Part shown: one piece after another, positions 35,085 through 44,787 of the stretch | How positions within the stretch are numbered: position 1 is the stretch's first letter | Layout: every line of letters starts with the position of its first letter | Assembly (NCBI RefSeq): GCF_010811875.1 | Contig: NZ_VKHP01000032.1 | Coordinates: 1-50,891, forward strand | Reading direction: 5' to 3' | DNA from: Bradyrhizobium uaiense | Lineage (GTDB): Bacteria; Pseudomonadota; Alphaproteobacteria; Rhizobiales; Xanthobacteraceae | DNA: 50,891 bases | The notes under the pieces: model-generated | Told to the model about the DNA's origin: nothing | Databases searched by the model: none | What the model saw: the letters and a program-made list of their open reading frames with translations, nothing else | Position numbers and translations under genes: made by a program

Positions 35085-36194
35085 TCATCGACTTCGATCG
35101 GTGATCGCCGCGATCAGCGCATCGATTTGGCGCTTGGTCGTGCCTGGTGTGACCACCAAATGGCTAACGTCCCGGGTCGCAATTTGCCATTTGGCCTTGA
35201 TGCTCCCGTCGACAGGCGGGAACACAACAGTGAGCGCATTAGTATTACGCCAGGCTCTGACGCCGCGGGAATTGAGCTCGCCGGCCGTGGAAGCGGCGAG
35301 TTGCTCACATTCGTGGAACGTTCGTTTGATGCCTTCGATACCCAGACTGCGGATCGCATACCAAAGAATGATTGGTGTATACGCATTGCGCGATCCACTC
35401 AAGGTCGTATCGGAGCTGCCGATATAATCGATAGCGCGCATGACGCGCTGAACGTGCGGCTTGTGTGAGAGGACGACCCCGCAAGGTATCGGCGCGCCAA
35501 GAAACTTATGCCCGCTGAGCGTGATAGAGTCTGCTCCATCTGCGAAATCGAACGCGGGCTTCGGGTCCAAAAGGGGCGCGTACGGCCCGCACAAGGCAGC
35601 GTCGGAATGGATATAGATCTCGCTGATACCCACGTCGCGAAGGGTCGCACGAATTCTTAGCGTATCGTCTTTCGCTTCCTTCATGGTGGTGCCGATATTG
35701 GCGACGACCACGGCCGGGCGATTTCGCGCGCGGATCGCCTTCTGTGCTAGATCGTCATAGCTCATTTCTCCATTCGACTGCGAACACACCACGCAGTGTT
35801 CCAAGCCGAGCAAACGGACCCCTTTGCTCACGCTATAGTGCGTATCGTGTGAGAAGTACGCGACAGCCCGCGGATAGAGTTCACGAGCGAGATACATCCC
35901 GTAGATGTTGCCTTCGGTCCCCCCGTTGGTAATGTAACCCCAAAATTTGCCCGGCGGAGCCCGAAACAACCGCGCAAAAAACTCGACAACTTCGCATTCG
36001 AAGTCATGCGAGTTAACACGATAGGTCCCTGTCTCAAACGGATCACCAACGTTATTGCCGGTGAGGCTCATGAAGCGCCACAACGGCTCATAGTTAAAGC
36101 CCCTCGCAAACGGGTAGCCTAGAAAACATCCATTCGCCTCTTGCATCGACGCAAATAGTTTCTCCAGTCGTTCCAAATCTTGAGATTCTAGCAT
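35085..36194 (-). CDS. hdc: Pyridoxal-phosphate-dependent histidine decarboxylase
   Basis: 369 aa from the ATG at 36194, with CAGGAG upstream and a length near the 370-385 usual for the family; a TTG extension to 36296 is less likely. Group II decarboxylase features: FWGYITNGGTEGNIYGMYLA (cofactor-phosphate loop), FSHDTHYSVSKGVRLL (His stacking on PLP), IHSDAALCGPYAPLL (Asp to pyridine N) and the PLP-lysine motif SGHKFLGAPIPCGVVLS, matching bacterial Hdc. The enzyme would convert histidine to histamine. The gene is 98 nt downstream of a GNAT acetyltransferase on the same strand, so the two may act in sequence. Confidence 0.85.
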   Translation of the reverse strand: MLESQDLERLEKLFASMQEANGCFLGYPFARGFNYEPLWRFMSLTGNNVGDPFETGTYRVNSHDFECEVVEFFARLFRAPPGKFWGYITNGGTEGNIYGMYLARELYPRAVAYFSHDTHYSVSKGVRLLGLEHCVVCSQSNGEMSYDDLAQKAIRARNRPAVVVANIGTTMKEAKDDTLRIRATLRDVGISEIYIHSDAALCGPYAPLLDPKPAFDFADGADSITLSGHKFLGAPIPCGVVLSHKPHVQRVMRAIDYIGSSDTTLSGSRNAYTPIILWYAIRSLGIEGIKRTFHECEQLAASTAGELNSRGVRAWRNTNALTVVFPPVDGSIKAKWQIATRDVSHLVVTPGTTKRQIDALIAAITDRSR

Positions 36195-36292
36195 GCTGCG
36201 CGCTCCTGCGGCGTCCAGTGGACCCGCAGCTTGTCTTGGTTCTCGTTCACGATAGGAAAGCCTGCTTTGGCTGCCGTCCCCTCGCCTTACTC

Positions 36293-36895
36293 TCAACTAG
36301 GGTAGCGGAGCATTGGGAATACGGGCGGCGAGCTGCCGAGCTGAACCTCACCCACGATTTTCCACCCCAGGCGCTCATACAGACGCGCTGATCTCGCGCT
36401 GGTAGCTTCTGAAAATGCTAGTCCCTTCGCCTCATCCAGGATGGCAAGTCCATACTGATAAAGAAGGCCTCCCCAGCCAGACCGCTGGTGCACGGGATCG
36501 ATACCCAGCATTGTAAAATACCAGTGGGGCTCCTTTGGGTGATACTTGCCTAATTCTTCGAACAACCGTTCGGTCTCGGTCCGCCTGTCCTCTGGAACGC
36601 TCCCAAGCAAGAACCTCATCATGCGTGCGTCATCGCGGTGCGCCTTATCGTTCAACCATAGAAGCGCGCCTCTGTCTCCACGCTCGAAGTACGCCCCACT
36701 TCGATCCGTGTAGGGGTCGCCAGCATAGTAATCGAGGAATCCGCCGAAATGGCGCAGGTAGCGCTCCGGCTCGGGATATAGCCATCTCAGTAGCGGACAC
36801 ATCGTAAAAGCTGTCGTCAGAATCGCGATGACCCTCGACCGATCTTCAGGGGCAACAATCTTGATTGCCCCATTTTTCTGTCGTGAAGACTGCAT
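36293..36895 (-). CDS. GNAT-family N-acetyltransferase
   Basis: 200 aa from the ATG at 36895, after a purine-rich GAAGAAGAGAG; a longer frame to 37027 has no such site. The acetyl-CoA-binding region is HWYFTMLGIDPVHQRSGWGG LLY in outline (motif A with an R/QxxGxG-like RSGWGG), followed by the C-terminal ATSARSARLYERLGWKIVGE strand-helix. The substrate is not predictable from sequence. Pairing with histidine decarboxylase raises the possibility of histamine N-acetylation, which is inference from context only. Confidence 0.78.
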   Translation of the reverse strand: MQSSRQKNGAIKIVAPEDRSRVIAILTTAFTMCPLLRWLYPEPERYLRHFGGFLDYYAGDPYTDRSGAYFERGDRGALLWLNDKAHRDDARMMRFLLGSVPEDRRTETERLFEELGKYHPKEPHWYFTMLGIDPVHQRSGWGGLLYQYGLAILDEAKGLAFSEATSARSARLYERLGWKIVGEVQLGSSPPVFPMLRYPS

Positions 36896-37402
36896 ATTCA
36901 CTCTCTTCTTCAAGGCTGCGCGGCCAGCTTCGGTCACGCCGCCGATGACGCCGCAGACCAAGTAGCTCCAACACTCCAGGGCTTGGACGGCGTTAGCCTG
37001 CAATGCCGGACCGGACCTATTGGCCACACCTAGCTTTGCAGGATTTGGGCCACAGCCGACAGCGGTAGACGCGCGGTCTTGAGGAATGCAATGTCACGTT
37101 CGCAACGGAATTGGCGTGCTATGTGCACGGAGCGCGTCCGCTTTCAGACGGAGACACGTGCAGCCTCAGCACCGCTGAATGCTACTCGGGTGCATGGGTG
37201 ATTTTGTCGCCACAAGCTGCGCTCTGCTGCTAGCATCTTCGGATTCCAGAGCGAGCATGAGGCTCCGGAATGGGTGCGGGAGAAGTCGCAAGGCTGGTTG
37301 CTAGTCTAGAGAATAGGACCAAATAGGCCGCCAACTGAGGCGGCCTACTTGTTGAATCCTCTATGGGGCGAACATCGCTATGCCGATGATGATGGTTCTC
37401 GA
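36896..37402. other. Intergenic region with a hairpin
   Basis: About 500 nt. A 9-bp stem TAGGCCGCC / GGCGGCCTA (37324-37347, 6-nt loop) lies about 55 nt past the end of sfnG. Read on the minus strand it is followed by TTTGG, a weak terminator for the liv-sfnG operon. No gene is seen. Confidence 0.45.
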
Positions 37403-38358
37403 TCAGGCTGATCCTGACTCATAGGCGCGGATGCGCTCCGCGATCAGCTCGGGCCGGCCGAGCAGACGGGTCTTGAAGCCGTCGTTGGGCTGGACCAGGT
37501 TGGCGTGGCTCGAATCCGCCCACATCCCAATCCTCTCTGCGGTCGATGCGCCGCCTTCACCTGGTCGGCGAAGGCCTGCATGATCTCGGGATCGGCGCCA
37601 GCGGCGATCGCCTCGAGCTGCTCGAGCGCTTTCCGTTCGGTCCGCCCCCTGGATGACGAAGCCGTTGACGCCGAACTTGACGGTGCGGCCTTCCGCCTTG
37701 GCAAGCGCGCGGACCTCGTCGATCTGCTGCTTCGCACCCTTCACCGTGGTGCCGTTGAGAAATACCAATCCGAATATTTTGCGGCCATGCGGCGCGCGGC
37801 CTTGGAATTGCCGCCTGGAAGATCTCCGGGTGCGCCTGCGAGATCGGCCGCGGTTTCAACCAGGCATCGTTGATGCTGTAGAAGTCGCCCTTGAACGTGA
37901 AACGGTGCTGCGTCCAGAGCCCCTTGAGCATCTGCTTCCGAGCGGCGATATCGTTCGTCATGTTCCGGCCAAGGTTCGCCGAAGGCACGAAATTCATCCT
38001 TGAACCAGCCTGTGAGGATGTTGATCGCAAACCGCCCCTTGGAATAGACGTCGATCGTGGAACCCACCTTCGCGATCATGGCCGGGTGCCAGAAGCCGGC
38101 GTGAATTGCGCTGATCAGCTTCAGCCGCGTGGTCTGCGCAGAAAGCACTGCGGTGCAGGGGATGGCCTCCTGCTGCAACTCCCAGCCATGGCTCGCGATA
38201 AACCGCGCCGGCGCCAGGCCGTATTCGAAGCCGAGATCTTCGGCCTCGCGGGCAAGCGAGGCGTTGTAATCCAGCGTCCAGTCGGTTCGCTGCGGGACGC
38301 CGCTGATGACGAAGCCGCCGCTGCCGAGCGGCATCCAATATCCGAAACGGATTGCCAT
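37403..38358 (-). pseudogene. sfnG: Dimethylsulfone monooxygenase (SfnG-like), multiply frameshifted
   Basis: A flavin-dependent LLM-class monooxygenase. From the ATG at 38358 (GGAG upstream) it reads MAIRFGYWMPLGSGGFVISG, QRTDWTLDYNASLAREAEDL and AINILTGWFKDEFRAFGEPW, which fits SfnG (oxidises dimethylsulfone to methanesulfinate). The continuation is spread over at least three frames: KGLWTQHRFTFKGDFYSIND, then SKAARRMAAKYSDWYF, then KFGVNGFVIQG, then VQPNDGFKTRLLGRPELIAE. Several indels and a missing C-terminal ~35 residues make it non-functional unless the sequence contains errors. It is the last gene of the minus-strand operon, 16 nt after livF. Confidence 0.8.
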
Positions 38359-38374
38359 GACGCGCAGCTCCTGC

Positions 38375-39166
38375 TCATATACCCGGGGTTTGGATCGGCT
38401 CCGCGGTCGACGCTCCCGCCGCTGCGGTACCGAGATAGAATTCGGCAACATCGTCCCGACCGGCGAGTTCTGCGGCTGAGCCTGAAGCGGCCACCCTGCC
38501 GTTCTCCAGCACGTAGCCGTGATCCGCAAATTGAAGAACGAGATGGGCGTTCTGCTCGGCCAGCAGAAAGCTGATGCCCTCGTTCCTGTTGAGATCGCGG
38601 ATGATGCGGAAGATCTCTTCCACGATGATCGGCGCGAGGCCCATCGAGGGTTCGTCAAGCAGCACGAGGGTCGGGCGCGTCATCATCGCGCGCCCGATCA
38701 CGACCATCTGTTGCTCGCCGCCCGAGGTCAGGCCGCAACGCACGCCGCTGCGCTGCTTGAGCCGCGGAAACCAGCTGTAGATGCGTTCGAGGTCGTCGGC
38801 GAGCGCACGACGGCTCGGCCGGCGCACAAACCCGCCGCTGAGAAGGTTCTCCTCGACCGTGAGTTGGGGAAAGACGTGACGGCCTTCGAGAACCTGGACC
38901 ACCCCCCTGGCAACAAGGTCGGCGGGATCCAGTTTTCTGGTGACCTCGCCGTGCCACGTGATTGTGCCGCGGCTCAAGTGTCCGCGCTCGGACGCGAGCA
39001 GGTTCGAGATTGCCTTCAGCGTAGTGGTCTTCCCGGCGCCATTGGCACCGAGAAGAGCAACGATTGATCCCTTTTCAACCCTGAGCGAGATGCCGCGCAA
39101 GGCCAGGATCGCCTGACTGTAGAGCACCTCGATGTTATCGACTTCGAGAAACTGTGACGTGGTCAT
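38375..39166 (-). CDS. livF: LivF-type ABC ATPase (second transporter)
   Basis: 263 aa. Walker A GANGAGKTT, a VLEGRHVFPQLTVEENL Q-loop, the signature LTSGGEQQMVVIGRAMM, Walker B LVLLDEPSMGLAP and AEQNAHLVLQFADHGYVLEN. Penultimate gene of the operon LLM monooxygenase-livG-livH-livM-livK-livF-sfnG. It energises uptake by the LivHM channel. The substrate is inferred from the flanking monooxygenases to be an organosulfur compound. Confidence 0.88.
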   Translation of the reverse strand: MTTSQFLEVDNIEVLYSQAILALRGISLRVEKGSIVALLGANGAGKTTTLKAISNLLASERGHLSRGTITWHGEVTRKLDPADLVARGVVQVLEGRHVFPQLTVEENLLSGGFVRRPSRRALADDLERIYSWFPRLKQRSGVRCGLTSGGEQQMVVIGRAMMTRPTLVLLDEPSMGLAPIIVEEIFRIIRDLNRNEGISFLLAEQNAHLVLQFADHGYVLENGRVAASGSAAELAGRDDVAEFYLGTAAAGASTAEPIQTPGI

Positions 39167-39198
39167 GGCGATCCCTTCGGCGATCCTTCAGGCCAACA

Positions 39199-40548
39199 TC
39201 AGTTGGTTGCATCGCGCGGCGTGATGCCCTTTTCCCTGGCATAGGCGGCGGCCCGCTCATAGATCAGCGGCAACAGCAGCTCCCGGTCGGATTTCACCCA
39301 ACCGTTGGACACCACGTTCCACTTCTCGCCGTCCCACTGCAGCACCTTGCCCGCGCCGCCGCCCTCGTGGTCCTTCGCCGAGAGCTTCAGCGGCTGCTGG
39401 AGGCCGGTGGCGCCGATTTCGGCAAGGCGCTTCTCGGAGAGGTCGAGATGCTCGAGGCCCCACTGGGCTTCCTCGCCGTTGATCGGACGCTCGCCGAAAT
39501 GCGCCTGTGCGGTCCGGATCGCCTCCACCGCGACGATTGCCTCGTCCACGCCGGAATTGTAGTAGACCGAGCCAAAACTCTTCGGATCCTTGAGATCACT
39601 GAGGCCCTTGTCGAGAATGTACTTCTTGAGCTTCTGATGGATCTCGAAATTCGCGCCGGCGGGGAATGGCGTGATCGCGAGATAGCCCTTGGCCACGGCA
39701 CCGGCGGGACGAACATCCTCCTCCGAGCCCGACCAGATGCCACCGACGATGTGGTCGACCGGAAAGCCCACCTTGGCGGCGGTCTTGATCGCAACCGGCG
39801 TCATGACGCCCCAGCCCCGCAGGAACACCCAATCAGGCTTGAGCTGGCGGATCTTGGCCCATTGCGCCGATTGTTCATTGCCCGGATGCGGCACCGGAAT
39901 CTGGATGTCCTCGAAGCCATACGTCTTGGCAAGATGAGCAAGCAGGACCTGGGTTTCCTTGCCGTAGGGCGAGTCGTGATAGACGGTCGCGATCTTGAGG
40001 CCCTTCAGCTTGTCCTTGCCGCCGACCTTCTCCGCGATGAAATTGACCGCCGAAGATGCTTCGCTCCAGAAGCTGAAAACGACGGGGAAGCTGTACGGGA
40101 ACACCCGCCCGTCGATCGCCTCTGTGCGGCCGTAAGCGATCGTGACCAGCGGAATCTTGTCGGCCACCGATTTTTCGGTCAGCGCCTTCGAAATCGGATC
40201 GCCATGCGGCAGGAAGATCGGCACCGGCGAACCGTCCTTTCCCGCCTTCACCCGCTCATAGCATTCGACGCCCTTCTCGACTTCCCAGTTGGTCTCGCAT
40301 TCGTCCCAGACCAGCTTGATGCCGTTGATGCCGCCTTCGACCTCGTTGATGTAGCGGAAATAATCAATCTCGCCGGCCCAAGCCGGAATGCCGCTGGACG
40401 CATAGGCTCCGACGCGAAACGTTGCGAGCGGGAAGTATTGTGTTTTGGCATCTTCCGCCGACACTGTGGTGCCAAAGGCCGCCGACAGAACGAGGGCTGT
40501 CAGGCCGATCGCCCTGCTCATGATCCGCTTCTGCTTCCGAAAAGACAT
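39199..40548 (-). CDS. livK: ABC transporter substrate-binding protein (second transporter)
   Basis: 449 aa from the ATG at 40548; an upstream in-frame ATG at 40563 overlaps the GGAGGG ribosome site and is rejected. A Sec signal peptide is clear (SRAIGLTALVLSAAFGTTVS, cleavage near VSA-ED). The mature protein is a type-1 periplasmic binding protein: FRVGAYASSGIPAWAGEIDY, GGINGIKLVWDECETNWEVE and GLKIATVYHDSPYGKETQVL. It resembles the LivK-like proteins often linked to aromatic or sulfonate use rather than true leucine-binding protein. A long plus-strand frame overlaps it and is an antisense artefact. Confidence 0.87.
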   Translation of the reverse strand: MSFRKQKRIMSRAIGLTALVLSAAFGTTVSAEDAKTQYFPLATFRVGAYASSGIPAWAGEIDYFRYINEVEGGINGIKLVWDECETNWEVEKGVECYERVKAGKDGSPVPIFLPHGDPISKALTEKSVADKIPLVTIAYGRTEAIDGRVFPYSFPVVFSFWSEASSAVNFIAEKVGGKDKLKGLKIATVYHDSPYGKETQVLLAHLAKTYGFEDIQIPVPHPGNEQSAQWAKIRQLKPDWVFLRGWGVMTPVAIKTAAKVGFPVDHIVGGIWSGSEEDVRPAGAVAKGYLAITPFPAGANFEIHQKLKKYILDKGLSDLKDPKSFGSVYYNSGVDEAIVAVEAIRTAQAHFGERPINGEEAQWGLEHLDLSEKRLAEIGATGLQQPLKLSAKDHEGGGAGKVLQWDGEKWNVVSNGWVKSDRELLLPLIYERAAAYAREKGITPRDATN

Positions 40549-40628
40549 CTTTTTACCCTCCATTTGATGCAGAATTCAAGTTTGACGCGGCTGTGGCTCA
40601 CACCCGCGCATGATGGTTTGACTGCCTG

Positions 40629-41696
40629 CTAGCGATCGAAGCACGAGGCCAGCTGCGTCCATGCCCGCGACAGCAACGCAGCTAGCCCTCTTGGCTCCTT
40701 GATCAGGAACCAGACCATCAGCGCACCGAACAACGCCCTCTGAAGATTTTCGAGTTGTCCGGCGTCGATCGCGCCTCCGAGCAATCCGCCCCCAACGTGA
40801 TCGAGCAGGATCGGCAGCAGGATCATGAAGGCAGCGCCCAGATAGTTACCGCTGATGCTGCCCATGCCACCGATGATAATCGCAAACATCACCTGGAACG
40901 AACGATCCAGGTTGAAGCTGCGCGCATCGACCGTGCCAAGATAGGCAAAGGCCCAGAGCGCACCTGCGATTCCGATCACCAGGGAGCTCACGAAGAACGC
41001 CTTCAGTTTTCCGGCGGAAACCGGAATGCCGATCACCGCGGCCGCGGTATCCATGTCGCGGATCGCCATCCAGGTTCGGCCGGTCTGACTGCGAACCAGT
41101 CGCGTCGCGACGGCTGTGACGACGACGACGGTGGCCAACGTCAGGAAATAGCGGCCGGTCGGGCTTGAGAGATCATGACCGAAGACCGCAAGCCGCGGCG
41201 CCGAGATCGAGCTTGAGGTCGAATAGTTCGAGAACCAGCCATACTGATTGAACAACCATTCGAGCAGAAACTGCGTCGCCAGCGTCGATGCGACGAGGTA
41301 GAAGCCTTTGATCCGCAGGCTCGGCAGCCCGGCCACGACTCCCACAAGCCCGGAGATGATGCCGCCGAGCAGCAGGCTGATTGGCAGCGGCAGCTCCGGC
41401 AGGCGCAGTAGCAGATTGTATGTCGCATACGCGCCGACCGACATGAACCCGCCGGTTCCGAGTGAGGCCTGACCGGCATAGCCCATCAGCAGGTTCAAGC
41501 CCAACGCGGTCAGCGACATGATCAGGAACGGAATCAGGATGGCATTGAGCCAATAGTCGTTCGCCATCAGGGGAATACTGACCAGTGTGGCAAGCAGCAC
41601 CGCCGCCGAGCCCACGCGCAGTCGATCCCGTGTACCCTGGGCGGTGCTCCCTGTCGTGCCGAACCCTTCGATCGCGTCGGTGCCGATCGCAGACAT
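40629..41696 (-). CDS. livM: LivM-type ABC permease (second transporter)
   Basis: 355 aa with about ten hydrophobic segments. Family motifs: LTALGLNLLMGYAGQASLGT, GGFMSVGAYATYNLLLRLPE, GLPSLRIKGFYLVASTLATQ and the C-terminal GGMGSISGNYLGAAFMILLP. Unlike the permease at 18034 it has the normal length with no cytoplasmic tail, ending shortly after the last segment (FLIKEPRGLAALLSRAW). It lies 3 nt after livH. This ordinary LivM is a useful internal control showing how unusual the first one is. Confidence 0.88.
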   Translation of the reverse strand: MSAIGTDAIEGFGTTGSTAQGTRDRLRVGSAAVLLATLVSIPLMANDYWLNAILIPFLIMSLTALGLNLLMGYAGQASLGTGGFMSVGAYATYNLLLRLPELPLPISLLLGGIISGLVGVVAGLPSLRIKGFYLVASTLATQFLLEWLFNQYGWFSNYSTSSSISAPRLAVFGHDLSSPTGRYFLTLATVVVVTAVATRLVRSQTGRTWMAIRDMDTAAAVIGIPVSAGKLKAFFVSSLVIGIAGALWAFAYLGTVDARSFNLDRSFQVMFAIIIGGMGSISGNYLGAAFMILLPILLDHVGGGLLGGAIDAGQLENLQRALFGALMVWFLIKEPRGLAALLSRAWTQLASCFDR

Positions 41697-41699
41697 GCA

Positions 41700-42581
41700 T
41701 CAAATCCTTTCGATCGGCGCTTCGCCGAACAGGCCAGCCGGACGAACCAGAAGGAAGGCGACCGCGAGCACATAGGCAAACCAGGTCGACACGCTGCCGC
41801 CCAGCAGGCTTCCGAGATAGATTTCAGCGACGCTGTCGCCCGCGCCGACGATCAGCCCGCCGATGATCGCACCGGCGATCGAGGTGAATCCGCCGATGAT
41901 GAGCACCGGCAATGCCTTGAGCACGACGAGAGTGAGCGCGAACTGCACGCCCTGGCGCGCGCCCCACAGCAAGCCCGCAATCAGCGAGACGAAGCCGGCA
42001 ACGCCCCACACGATCTGCCACAGCGTCTGGAGCCGGATCCCGATCGAGAGTGCGGCCTGAGGATCGTCGGCGATCGCACGCAGCGCGATCCCAACGCGCG
42101 TCTTGTTGAAGAAGATCGAAAGCGCGACCACCAGAATGCCGGCCGTGCCCGCAGCCGCCAGGTCGAACTGGCTGACCTGCACTCCACCGATCTCAATCGG
42201 GGTATCGACGATGCCGAGATCGAGTTCGTGCACGCTCGCGCCCATCACGATCTGCGCGACGCCCTCGATCACGAAGGAGACACCCAGCGTCGCCATGAAC
42301 AGCGTGATCTGCGGCCGGTTGACCAACGGCCGCAGCACGACGCGTTCCACCGCGATCCCGAGGGCTACCATCACCGAAAGCGTGATCAGCGCGGCCAGCC
42401 AGAAATCGAGGCCCTTGTCGCGCAAGGTCACGAAGGTCAGCGCCGCACACAGCACCATCGAACCCTGCGCAAAATTGAAAACGCCGGACGCCTTAAACAC
42501 CAGCACAAATCCGATCGCGACAAGCGAATACATGACGCCCGCAAGCAGGCCGCCGACCAGCGTTTCGACGAAGAAGCTCAT
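41700..42581 (-). CDS. livH: LivH-type ABC permease (second transporter)
   Basis: 293-aa inner-membrane permease: VAIGFVLVFKASGVFNFAQG near the N-terminus, RVGIALRAIADDPQAALSIG (EAA-like loop) and PVLIIGGFTSIAGAIIGGLI near the end. It is 7 nt after livG and 3 nt before livM. Forms the translocation pore with LivM. Confidence 0.88.
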   Translation of the reverse strand: MSFFVETLVGGLLAGVMYSLVAIGFVLVFKASGVFNFAQGSMVLCAALTFVTLRDKGLDFWLAALITLSVMVALGIAVERVVLRPLVNRPQITLFMATLGVSFVIEGVAQIVMGASVHELDLGIVDTPIEIGGVQVSQFDLAAAGTAGILVVALSIFFNKTRVGIALRAIADDPQAALSIGIRLQTLWQIVWGVAGFVSLIAGLLWGARQGVQFALTLVVLKALPVLIIGGFTSIAGAIIGGLIVGAGDSVAEIYLGSLLGGSVSTWFAYVLAVAFLLVRPAGLFGEAPIERI

Positions 42582-42588
42582 CTGGACC

Positions 42589-43359
42589 TCAATGCGCCGT
42601 GCCCAGATAGGCGGCGATCACGTCCGGATTCCTGCGCACGTCCTCCGGAGAACCATCGCCAACCTTGCGGCCGTAATCGAGCACGACCACGTGATGTGAG
42701 AGCCCCATCACGACGCTCATGTCGTGCTCGATCAACACGATGGTGGTGCCGAGGCTCGCGTTGGTCTCCAGGATGAAGCGGCTCATCTCCTGCTTCTCGT
42801 CCTGGTTCATCCCGGCCATCGGCTCGTCCAACAGCAGCAGGCTCGGGCCACCGACCAGGGCACGCGCAAGATCGACCCGTTTCTGGATACCGTAGGGAAG
42901 CGTCGCGACCACCCTGTCACGATGGTTGGTCAGGTCGAGAAAGGCCGCGATCTCATCGACTCGTCGATTGAACTCGCGCGATTCGCGCCGGTCGCGGCCG
43001 ACGCCGAAGGCGTGCTCGACCATGGTCGCGCGGCAATGCCGGATCAGTCCGGCCAGCACATTGTCGAGCACGCTGAGATGACGGAACAGCGCATTGTGCT
43101 GGAAGGTACGGCCAACACCCAAATGCGCGGCCTGCGCCGGGCGAATGCGGACGAAACGCTCACCGTTGAAGACGACGCTGCCGCTGTCAGCCCGATACAC
43201 CCCGTTGATGATGTTGAGCAGCGAGCTCTTCCCGGCCCCGTTCGGACCAATCAGCGCACAGATCTCGCCTCGTTCCACATCGAAGCTGAGGGCATTGAGC
43301 GCTTTGATCCCCTTGAACGACAGCGATACGTCACGCAACTGCAGAATGGGCTCGGGCAT
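42589..43359 (-). CDS. livG: LivG-type ABC ATPase (second transporter)
   Basis: 256 aa. Walker A GPNGAGKSS, RTFQHNALFRHLSVLDNVLA (Q-loop), signature LPYGIQKRVDLARALVGGPS, Walker B LLLLDEPMAGMN and IEHDMSVVMGLSHHVVVLDY. The signature retains the central Gly, unlike the LivG at 21356. Spaced 6 nt after the monooxygenase gene, so it is co-transcribed with it. Confidence 0.88.
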   Translation of the reverse strand: MPEPILQLRDVSLSFKGIKALNALSFDVERGEICALIGPNGAGKSSLLNIINGVYRADSGSVVFNGERFVRIRPAQAAHLGVGRTFQHNALFRHLSVLDNVLAGLIRHCRATMVEHAFGVGRDRRESREFNRRVDEIAAFLDLTNHRDRVVATLPYGIQKRVDLARALVGGPSLLLLDEPMAGMNQDEKQEMSRFILETNASLGTTIVLIEHDMSVVMGLSHHVVVLDYGRKVGDGSPEDVRRNPDVIAAYLGTAH

Positions 43360-43365
43360 TGCAAA

Positions 43366-44787
43366 TTACGCCTCGACGGGCTGCCGCGGAGCGACATCGG
43401 CCACCTCGCGCTCGCGGCGCTTGACCGCCTCAATGTCGCGATAGGCCGCAGCCGGATGGCTCGACGGCAGATAAGGGCCACCTCCAAACAGCTTCTCCCG
43501 CAGAGTCCCAGGACAATAGCTGGTCGGATAGACGCCGCGCTTCTGCAACTCCGGAACCAGCAGGTTGACGACGTCCTCGAAGGTCTCCGGCGTCACCGCA
43601 TAGGCGAGATTGAATCCGTCGACGTCCGTCTCCGCCACCCACTCCTGCAGGATATCGGCCACCGTCAACGCCGAGCCGACAAACACCGGGCCGAGCCCGC
43701 CAATGCCGCCCCAGCGCGCCAGCTCCCCGATGGTCCAGGACTTGCTGCCACTGGCGAGATTGTCGACGACGGAGACGATCGCATTGGTCTCGACCTTCTT
43801 GACCAGATCAGTCGGCGCGTATTGTCCGAAGTCGATGCCGCTCCAGCCGGACATGAACACCAGCGCGCCGTCATAGGAGGCGTATTGCTGATATTCCCTG
43901 AACTTTGCCTCGGCCTTGGCGTCAGTTTCATCGACGATCACCGTGACCAGATTGTAGGTCAGGACCTTGCGGGGATCGCGACCGGCTGCAGCCGCTAGCC
44001 GCCGCACGTCGGCGACGTAGGATTTCAGGGCCGACTTGATCGGGGCGGCGACAAACACGCATTCGGCATGGCCGGCTGCAAAGGCCTTGCCGGCACCGGA
44101 CGCACCGGCCTGATACAGCACCGGCGTCCGCTGTGGCGACGGCTCACAGAGATGATAGCCCGGCACGTCAAAGTATCGTCCCTTGTGCGCGATCTCGTGA
44201 ACCTTCGAAGGATCAGTGAATATCCGCCTCCCGGCATCGCGCAGGACTGCGCCCTCCTCCCAGCTCCCCTCGAGCAACTTGTAAAGCACCTCGGCATATT
44301 CGGCCGCCACCTCGTATCGGTTGTCATGACGGCGCAGCCCGCCCTGGCCGATATTCTTCGCCCCGCTCTCCAGATACGAGGTCACGATGTTCCAGCCTAC
44401 GCGGCCCTTGCTGTGATGATCCGCAGTCGCAAGCCTGCGGGCGAACGTGTAGGGATGCTCAAATGACGTCGATGCCGTGATGCCGATGCCGAGATGTTCG
44501 GTGGCGAGTGCGATGGGCGCGACCAGCTGCAAGGGATCGTTCACGGGAATCTGCGCTGCTTGCTCGAGCGCATGGAACAGGGAGTTCTTGTAGACGTCAT
44601 AATAACCGATCACGTCGGCGATGAAGATGCCGTCAAAGACCCCGCGCTCGAGCGTTCGCCCGAGATCCTGCCAATAGTCGAGATCCTTGTACTTGTGTGA
44701 GCGATCTCGCGGATGCGCCCAGACACCAGGAGACTGATGGCCGACACAATTCATGTCGAACGCATTAAACCTGATCTGTCTTGCCAT
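43366..44787 (-). CDS. LLM-class flavin-dependent monooxygenase (NtaA/SnaA/DszA/DmoA family)
   Basis: 473 aa. A TIM-barrel FMNH2-dependent monooxygenase: NAFDMNCVGHQSPGVWAHPR at the N-terminus, LERGVFDGIFIADVIGYYDV, the family hallmark KGRVGWNIVTSYLESGAKNI, and TPVLYQAGASGAGKAFAAGH. The opening resembles dimethylsulfide monooxygenase DmoA and nitrilotriacetate monooxygenase. Substrate by context (broken sfnG, DszC/SfnB-like gene) is probably an organosulfur compound. It needs a separate flavin reductase, and none is visible in the window. It is the first gene of the livGHMKF-sfnG operon. Confidence 0.83.
   Translation of the reverse strand: MARQIRFNAFDMNCVGHQSPGVWAHPRDRSHKYKDLDYWQDLGRTLERGVFDGIFIADVIGYYDVYKNSLFHALEQAAQIPVNDPLQLVAPIALATEHLGIGITASTSFEHPYTFARRLATADHHSKGRVGWNIVTSYLESGAKNIGQGGLRRHDNRYEVAAEYAEVLYKLLEGSWEEGAVLRDAGRRIFTDPSKVHEIAHKGRYFDVPGYHLCEPSPQRTPVLYQAGASGAGKAFAAGHAECVFVAAPIKSALKSYVADVRRLAAAAGRDPRKVLTYNLVTVIVDETDAKAEAKFREYQQYASYDGALVFMSGWSGIDFGQYAPTDLVKKVETNAIVSVVDNLASGSKSWTIGELARWGGIGGLGPVFVGSALTVADILQEWVAETDVDGFNLAYAVTPETFEDVVNLLVPELQKRGVYPTSYCPGTLREKLFGGGPYLPSSHPAAAYRDIEAVKRREREVADVAPRQPVEA

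Noticed and set aside
39154..40632. 492-codon plus-strand open frame
   Set aside because: Exactly antisense to the intact livK gene with its signal peptide; typical GC-rich shadow frame with no family features.
42724..43998. 424-codon plus-strand open frame
   Set aside because: Antisense to livG and the LLM monooxygenase, both clearly real.
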